A stretch of 20,627 nt of DNA from CAIVPM01 sp049242865. GTDB lineage: Bacteria > Bacteroidota > Bacteroidia > Chitinophagales > Chitinophagaceae. Below the pieces are notes generated by a model, which saw nothing but the letters and a program-made list of their open reading frames with translations, was not told the DNA's origin and ran no database searches. Numbering within the stretch: position 1 is the first letter of the stretch; each line of letters begins with the position of its first letter. Positions 15,977 through 20,627 of this stretch are shown here, piece after piece. The stretch lies in assembly GCA_049242865.1 (NCBI GenBank), contig JBMLOR010000176.1:1-20627 (forward strand). Reading direction: 5' to 3'. The position numbers and the translations under genes were made by a program.

Positions 15977-16459
15977 TTAAGGATACAAAAAATGCTGGAA
16001 AGTTTTTTTAGCTTTCTTAAAATCTTTCCAGCATTTACAATCAACTTCTACAACAAACACACCACAAGTTGGCATTTCTACAATTTGCTTTTTTGTAAGA
16101 TTATTTACAAAATAGGTTATACCTGGATTATGGCCAAATAGAGCTATTGAGTTATAGTTATCGTTTAACGCTAATACAACATCAACATAATTATCTTCAG
16201 GTGCGTTATATAAATTACTATGTTTTTCGATATCTGCAATAGCCATGTTAAAGGCATTGGCAAAATAAGTTGCCGTTGTAAAAGCCCTTGTAGCTGTGCT
16301 GCTTACTAATAAATCAGGTATAATTTTTTGTTGGTGCAAAAGGGCAGCCATGGTTTTAGCCTCATCGTGCCCACGTTCGTTAAGCACTCTGTCATAATCA
16401 TTTAAAATGCCAGCCTCCCAGCTACTTTTTGCATGTCGTACAATAATGAGTTGTTTCAT
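15977..16459 (-). CDS. SixA-like histidine phosphatase
   Basis: 160-residue cytoplasmic protein of the histidine phosphatase (phosphoglycerate mutase-like) superfamily, SixA branch. The RHG motif is RHAKSSW (phospho-accepting H9 after R8), the second arginine is R58 in SSTATRAFTTA and the second histidine is H110 in GHNPG. SixA removes phosphate from phosphohistidine proteins in E. coli; the Bacteroidota substrate is unknown. The protein is complete and of family length. The last 20 codons encode a 13-bp perfect inverted repeat with a T-run. A weak TAAATTTT at 16472-16479 on this strand, 12 nt before the ATG, may be its -7 element. The gene is divergent from corA with 81 nt between start codons. 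Confidence 0.88.
   Translation of the reverse strand: MKQLIIVRHAKSSWEAGILNDYDRVLNERGHDEAKTMAALLHQQKIIPDLLVSSTATRAFTTATYFANAFNMAIADIEKHSNLYNAPEDNYVDVVLALNDNYNSIALFGHNPGITYFVNNLTKKQIVEMPTCGVFVVEVDCKCWKDFKKAKKTFQHFLYP
15987..16036 (-). terminator. Inverted repeat with T-run inside the sixA 3' end
   Basis: Arms 16036-16024 and 16002-15990 (AAATGCTGGAAAG and its exact complement) form a 13-bp perfect stem around a 21-nt AT-rich loop, which could add four more A-T pairs after one mismatch. On the minus strand the second arm runs into six T (15992-15987). It therefore looks like an intrinsic terminator for sixA placed within its own coding end, before the stop codon at 15979-15977. On the plus strand the same hairpin could end the convergent gene, though with only three T. 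Confidence 0.6.
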
Positions 16460-16525
16460 GTTAATGCGTTAAAAATTTAAAAAACTGCTTTACATTTCGT
16501 ATTTACAATAAAAAAACAAATTCTT

Positions 16526-16533
16526 TATCTTCA
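16526..16533 (+). promoter_or_regulatory. Candidate -7 element of corA
   Basis: TATCTTCA ends 7 nt before the ATG at 16541. TTTA at 16502-16505 is a possible -33 element at a 20-nt spacing. It is the same -7 variant as before the M1 peptidase gene. Confidence 0.45.
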
Positions 16534-16540
16534 CCACGTC

Positions 16541-17638
16541 ATGAGTTTAAAAAGCAAATTACATTATAAATATTTATTAGAAACATTTGGCTTATTACGC
16601 ACTAAAGAAATTTTGCAAGTAAACCCAACTATTGTTCCAACAAGAGTTCATAATAGCCATGTAAATATCACTATTTTTGAATATTCGCCTACCGAGTTTA
16701 AACAACACAATAATGTAACCTTACAAAATTGTTCATCTTTTGTAAATAATCAAAATGTAAAATGGATTAATATAGATGGTATAAACAAAGATGTAATCGA
16801 AAAAATTTGCTCTACTTTTAAAGTACACTATTTAGTTGCCGAAGATATTGAAAGCATTGGGCAGCGTCCAAAAATGGATGAATTAGATAACCATCTTTTT
16901 TGTTTACAACAAATGTTGTATTTTAATGTAAACGATACAAGTATAGAAAGCGAGCAGCTCAGCATTATTCTTGGCTCGCATTATGTAATTAGTTTTCAAG
17001 AAGATGGCACCAGAGATGTTTTTGATAATTTAAGAGAAAAATTAAAAATTTCAAATACAAAAATTCGTAACAAACAAGCAGATTATTTATGCTATACTAT
17101 GCTAGATATGATAGTTGATCATTATTTTATTGTAATGGAAAAATTGGGCGAAAAAATTGAAAACCTAGAGGAAGAAATTATTAAAACTCCAAACACCCGA
17201 AGCTTAGCAAAAATTAATCAACTCAGAAAAGAATTAATTGTTTTAAAAAGAAATATTGCCCCTGTACGTGAGTTAATTAACGGTTTTTTAAAAAGTGATT
17301 CTCCCTTAATGCATGTAAACACTTTAAAATATTTTAAAGATGTTTACGATCATGTAATACAAGCTAATGACCTTGTAGAAAACTACAGAGATATGATGAT
17401 TAACATGCAAGACTTATACATAAACCAAGTAAACCTGAAAATGAATGAAGTAATGAAGGTAATGACTATAGTAACTTGTTTACTAGCACCAGCCACTGTT
17501 ATTGGTGGAATTTTTGGTATGAATTTCGATAAAATTCCATACATCCACAACCAATTTGGGTTTTATTTAGCCGTTGGTGCTATGCTTGTAATCCCTGTAA
17601 TTATGATTTTTGTTTTTAAAAGACGAGGGTGGTTTTAA
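16541..17638 (+). CDS. corA: CorA-type magnesium/cobalt channel
   Basis: 365-residue inner-membrane divalent cation channel. The N-terminal cytoplasmic alpha/beta domain (to about 160) is followed by the long stalk helices (170-300, rich in charged residues: EKLGEKIENLEEEI, INQLRKELIVLKRNIAPVREL, characteristic of CorA). Two transmembrane segments lie near 307-325 and 339-358, joined by the signature GMN at 326-328 in GGIFGMNFDKIP; the C-terminus is the usual short basic tail (KRRGWF). Expected to act as a homopentamer. Family and length are standard. The start lies 7 nt behind a promoter-like element. Specificity for Mg2+ rather than Co2+ or Ni2+ cannot be decided from sequence. Confidence 0.95.
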   Translation: MSLKSKLHYKYLLETFGLLRTKEILQVNPTIVPTRVHNSHVNITIFEYSPTEFKQHNNVTLQNCSSFVNNQNVKWINIDGINKDVIEKICSTFKVHYLVAEDIESIGQRPKMDELDNHLFCLQQMLYFNVNDTSIESEQLSIILGSHYVISFQEDGTRDVFDNLREKLKISNTKIRNKQADYLCYTMLDMIVDHYFIVMEKLGEKIENLEEEIIKTPNTRSLAKINQLRKELIVLKRNIAPVRELINGFLKSDSPLMHVNTLKYFKDVYDHVIQANDLVENYRDMMINMQDLYINQVNLKMNEVMKVMTIVTCLLAPATVIGGIFGMNFDKIPYIHNQFGFYLAVGAMLVIPVIMIFVFKRRGWF

Positions 17639-17783
17639 ACTTTTAATACAAATTAAAATAAGTTCTTACTAGAAGATACTTAATAATGCAAAAGCAAAAT
17701 TTTAAATTAGTAGTTAAGCAACTCATCTTGCAAAAAATACTTAAGTTATAAAACAATCGCTATTTAAATTCTTAAACTTTTCT

Positions 17784-17791
17784 CATATTTG
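17784..17791 (+). promoter_or_regulatory. Candidate -7 element of the ABC ATPase gene
   Basis: CATATTTG differs from TAnnTTTG only at the first base and ends 17 nt before the ATG at 17809. TTTA at 17763-17766 may be the -33 element (17-nt spacing). The rest of the 170-nt spacer after corA shows no hairpin or RNA gene. Confidence 0.4.
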
Positions 17792-17808
17792 TTCAAATTA
17801 ACACTTTT

Positions 17809-18579
17809 ATGCAACCAATTATTACGTTAAAAAACATCTACAAAAATTATGGCTATAAGCAAGTGCTAAAAAACATAAATGTAGATATTTATCCAGGGCA
17901 GGTTATTGGCTACATTGGCCCAAACGGTGCAGGCAAAAGCACTACAGTAAAAATACTTTGTGGCTTAATTAACGATTTTGACGGAGAAGCTATCATTAAA
18001 GGATATGATGTTAAAAAAAATCCTTTAGAAGTAAAAAAACATATTGGTTACATACCAGAGCTGGCAGAATTGTATGATGTACTTACACCTTTTGAGTTTT
18101 TAAATATCATGGGTGAGTTATACAACTTACCAGCCAATGTAGTAGAAAACAGAATGAATACAATGCTTACAGCATTTGGTTTACAAGACAACATCCATCA
18201 ACGAATGGATACTTTTAGCAAAGGCATGAAACAAAAAGTTTTAATAACAAGTGGATTAATTCATAATCCAGATATTATAATTTTAGACGAGCCATTAAGT
18301 GGCTTAGATGCTAATAGTGTAATTATAATTAAAGACTTAATTAGCAAATTAGCACAAGATGGAAAAACTATTTTTTATTGCAGCCACATGATGGATATTG
18401 TAGAAAAAGTTAGCGATAAAATTGTGTTGATAAATGAAGGCACTGTAATTGCAAATGGCACTTTTTTGGAGTTGCAACAGCAACAAGGCGACATGAGTTT
18501 AGAAAGCATTTTTGCACAACTTACCGCAAAAGAAAATTTGGGAGATGCTGCAAATGAACTAGTTAATGCTTTAAAGTAG
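17809..18579 (+). CDS. ABC transporter ATP-binding protein (ABC-2 type)
   Basis: 256-residue cytoplasmic ATPase subunit. Walker A is GPNGAGKST (37-45), the signature is FSKGMKQK (136-142), Walker B is IIILDEP with D160 and E161, the D-loop is SGLD (164-167) and the switch histidine is H193 (YCSHMMD). The Q-loop position reads YIPELAELY, with Glu (E84) in place of Gln, a substitution I recall in related ABC-2 ATPases. The sequence fits the drug/lipid/Na+ exporter-like branch that pairs with ABC-2 permeases. The likely partner is the membrane protein beginning 175 nt downstream; the gap suggests separate promoters or an mRNA with a long spacer. The transported substrate is unknown. Confidence 0.92.
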   Translation: MQPIITLKNIYKNYGYKQVLKNINVDIYPGQVIGYIGPNGAGKSTTVKILCGLINDFDGEAIIKGYDVKKNPLEVKKHIGYIPELAELYDVLTPFEFLNIMGELYNLPANVVENRMNTMLTAFGLQDNIHQRMDTFSKGMKQKVLITSGLIHNPDIIILDEPLSGLDANSVIIIKDLISKLAQDGKTIFYCSHMMDIVEKVSDKIVLINEGTVIANGTFLELQQQQGDMSLESIFAQLTAKENLGDAANELVNALK

Positions 18580-18754
18580 AAAAATTTTTGTTGACCAAAT
18601 TACAACTATTATTTAACTCTCTTGTGTCATTCACTTCAGCACTAGTAAATGTATGTAGATCTTTTTTATGTCTATCATAGTGTGTTTTCATCAATAAATA
18701 TGTTATAACCTAAAAACATCTAAGTAAATTTTCACAACTTCTAACTTGTAAATT

Positions 18755-20476
18755 ATGAATGCAGTTAACAAATTTCTGATAAAATCAATTTTACTTCCTA
18801 AAAATATTTATGAAAAATGGGGTTGCGATGTAAGGCAACTTGAGTCAATTGTAAAACTAAAATTAACTTTAGACGATCGGCGACCACATGCTTTTAAAGC
18901 TATGCAACGCAATCAGCAAGAAACAAAAAAACAAACTAGCAATGCAACTATATGGGCTATGTTAGGAAGCTTTGTAATAGGGTTGTATTTTTTGATTTTT
19001 ATGTCTTTTGACGATGATGTTACTTGCTTTACACTATTTTTTACTTCGCTTTGCTCATTGTTGGCTTTAATTTTAATTTCAGACTTTACAAGTGTTTTGT
19101 TCGACGTTAGAGACAATTTTATTATTTTACCAAAACCAGTAAACGACAAAACTTTTGTACTTGCAAAACTTATTCATATCATCATTCATGTCAGTAAGTT
19201 AATTTTGCCATTAACAACTCCTACACTTCTTTATGTTGTTATTTATAAAGGATTTTTTGCATTTCTTACATTTCTACCCTTTATAGTTTTAGCTACTCTT
19301 TTTACCATATTTATTATAAATGCTTTCTACATTTTTGTTTTAAAAGTTACAACCCCTGAAAAGTTTAAAAACATAATTACTTATATCCAAATATTATTTG
19401 CTATAAGCATTTATGCTTCTATGCAAATACTGCCAAGAAAAATGGAAAGCATTGGAGATGGCTTTAAAATGAACGATTTTTACGCTGCAAAATTTTTTCC
19501 TACTTATTGGTTTGCACATAGCTTTAATGCAATTTACTCAGGCACTTTAAATCAAGCCTCTATTGTTTATATTGTACTTTCAATTGCTTTTCCAATATTT
19601 TGTATTTATGTAGTAATAAAATATTTTGCACCATCCTTTAATCAAAAACTTTCACAAATAAGTGGCAGTAGTAGCGAAAATGTTACAGTTAAAGTTGCAC
19701 ACAAAGAGAAGCAAAAATTTAGCTATAGCAGCAAGTGGGCAAAGGCAATTACTCAAAAAGGAGAAGAAAGAATGGGCTTTATGTTTACATGGAAAATGAT
19801 GTTACGTAGCAGAGATTTTAAACTGAAAGTTTATCCTGGCATTGGCTATATGATAGTTATTTTATTTATTAGCTTTATGAATAAAAAATCTTTCAATTTA
19901 TCGAATCTTGTTAATAGTATTAAGGTACAAGACACTTCTGGTAAAGTTGCTGTATTGATGATTATTTATTTTTCTTCGTTATTAATTTCTACAGCATTAG
20001 GAAGCATTACTATGAGTGATAAATACAAGGCATCGTGGTTGTATTTTATAACACCAATATACGAGCCAGGTAAAATATTTTTAGGTGCCGTAAAAGCAGT
20101 AAGTGTAATGTTTTTTGCACCATTTGCAATGTTGGCTTTAACTGTAGGCGTTGCTTTTGTTGGTGTAAATATAATTCCAAATGTAGTGCTAGCTTGCGTT
20201 AATCAAATAATTATCATAGGGTTATACTTTTTATTTGGAATGCCGTATTTACCATTCTCAACTTCTACTTACAAACCTAGTGCAGGTAGTATTTTTAAAG
20301 GATTTTTTGCGTTAATTATAGCTGCATTAATTGGTTTATTACATTACTTTGTTTACAATTATATCTATGCAGTAATGTTTTTAATTGTAGTTGGATGTTC
20401 GATTATTTATTTTATGCAAAAACATATCTCAAATTTTAGTTGGCAAAAAGTATTGAGTGTGTACCGTGAGGATTAG
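18755..20476 (+). CDS. Large multi-spanning membrane protein, probable ABC permease
   Basis: 573-residue integral membrane protein with about 12 hydrophobic segments: near 64-84, 91-111, 135-163, 166-197, 207-226, 267-291 in the first half, a soluble loop at 292-355 (Ser/Lys-rich), then 361-375, 397-418, 443-475, 476-500, 511-533 and 534-554. Two such halves separated by a cytoplasmic loop would suit a fused ABC-2 type permease able to work as a single chain. I do not recognise a family motif, so the assignment rests on topology and on the adjacent ABC ATPase gene in the same orientation. The spacer of 175 nt before it is AT-rich with no obvious structure; TAACTTG at 18742-18748, 6 nt before the ATG, is a weak -7 candidate. 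Confidence 0.7.
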   Translation: MNAVNKFLIKSILLPKNIYEKWGCDVRQLESIVKLKLTLDDRRPHAFKAMQRNQQETKKQTSNATIWAMLGSFVIGLYFLIFMSFDDDVTCFTLFFTSLCSLLALILISDFTSVLFDVRDNFIILPKPVNDKTFVLAKLIHIIIHVSKLILPLTTPTLLYVVIYKGFFAFLTFLPFIVLATLFTIFIINAFYIFVLKVTTPEKFKNIITYIQILFAISIYASMQILPRKMESIGDGFKMNDFYAAKFFPTYWFAHSFNAIYSGTLNQASIVYIVLSIAFPIFCIYVVIKYFAPSFNQKLSQISGSSSENVTVKVAHKEKQKFSYSSKWAKAITQKGEERMGFMFTWKMMLRSRDFKLKVYPGIGYMIVILFISFMNKKSFNLSNLVNSIKVQDTSGKVAVLMIIYFSSLLISTALGSITMSDKYKASWLYFITPIYEPGKIFLGAVKAVSVMFFAPFAMLALTVGVAFVGVNIIPNVVLACVNQIIIIGLYFLFGMPYLPFSTSTYKPSAGSIFKGFFALIIAALIGLLHYFVYNYIYAVMFLIVVGCSIIYFMQKHISNFSWQKVLSVYRED

Positions 20477-20502
20477 ATTGTCTTGCAAATTTTTGCTTTT
20501 TT

Positions 20503-20528
20503 AAAGTTGGTGTTTTAAAAACCACTTT
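20503..20528 (+). terminator. Possible weak terminator after the permease gene
   Basis: AAAGTTGGT (20503-20511) can pair with ACCACTTT (20521-20528) with one bulged T, around an AT loop. No long T-run follows directly (GTGCATTTT), so this is weak. It lies 27 nt after the stop codon. Confidence 0.35.
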
Positions 20529-20593
20529 GTGCATTTTAAACTACAACTTATTTTATTTGGGAATAAAAATTACTGCACCTTAGCACCTAAATT

Positions 20594-20627
20594 ATGAGTA
20601 AACGATATAGTCAAAACAAAGCTTTGT
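20594..20627 (+). CDS. Start of an unidentified gene, cut by the window edge
   Basis: An ATG at 20594 opens a frame reading MSKRYSQNKAL to the end of the window. Upstream, TTTG (20556-20559) and CACCTTAG (20576-20583), 10 nt before the ATG, form a weak promoter-like pair with a 16-nt spacing. Eleven codons are too few to identify a product; the placement after a hairpin and a promoter-like sequence is the only support that it is a gene. Confidence 0.4.
   Translation, partial: MSKRYSQNKAL

Noticed and set aside
17639..17808. Spacer between corA and the ABC ATPase examined for a tRNA or small RNA
   Set aside because: AT-rich with two short ATACTTAA copies only; no cloverleaf arms and no terminator.

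Overview
The window looks like a stretch of a low-GC Bacteroidota chromosome, most likely from the Chitinophagales side (inference). The evidence is a type III glutamine synthetase, exported proteins whose signal peptides end in '-AQ' type sites, several candidate -7 elements of the Bacteroidota form TAnnTTTG, very AT-rich spacers without purine-rich ribosome binding sites, and the gene families themselves. I found no rRNA, tRNA, IS element or CRISPR array. Both ends cut genes: glnN at the left, an unidentified reading frame at the right.

Layout. 1-2395 (+): the 3' part of glnN with a strong terminator, then a lone spheroidene-monooxygenase (CrtA)-like gene. 2437-6273 (-): a two-gene unit, an exported M1-type metallopeptidase with a predicted outer-membrane barrel tail followed by a GNAT/FemAB-like transferase. 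6388-8577 (+): a divergent exported protein with a caspase-like His/Cys signature at its C-terminus. 8640-11646 (+): a compact three-gene unit of SET methyltransferase, Ddl-like ATP-grasp ligase, and ATP-grasp/SET fusion. 11656-13209 (-): a split HipA toxin-antitoxin operon of the HipB-HipS-HipT type. 13449-15974 (+): lysS, a clear terminator and an exported protein of unknown function. 15977-16459 (-): a SixA-like histidine phosphatase. 16541-20476 (+): a CorA-type Mg2+ channel, an ABC-2 type ATPase and a large membrane protein that is probably its permease. 20594-end (+): start of another gene.

The most interesting part is the SET/ATP-grasp unit. Two Ddl-like ligase modules and two SET modules are arranged as S, A, A-S, with a 14-nt overlap and a 6-nt gap between genes. 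That suggests one cytoplasmic pathway or complex that ligates a carboxylate to an amine and methylates the product or a protein lysine. I cannot name a characterised system with this layout, and no precursor peptide is encoded nearby. Second in interest are the HipBST-like module, whose kinase carries an intact SxS motif in its Gly-rich loop, and the caspase-like exported protein. At the DNA level, a 13-bp perfect inverted repeat with a T-run is buried in the last codons of sixA, the terminator behind lysS overlaps a perfect TAnnTTTG element, and many candidate promoters sit so close to the ATG that the mRNAs should be nearly leaderless.
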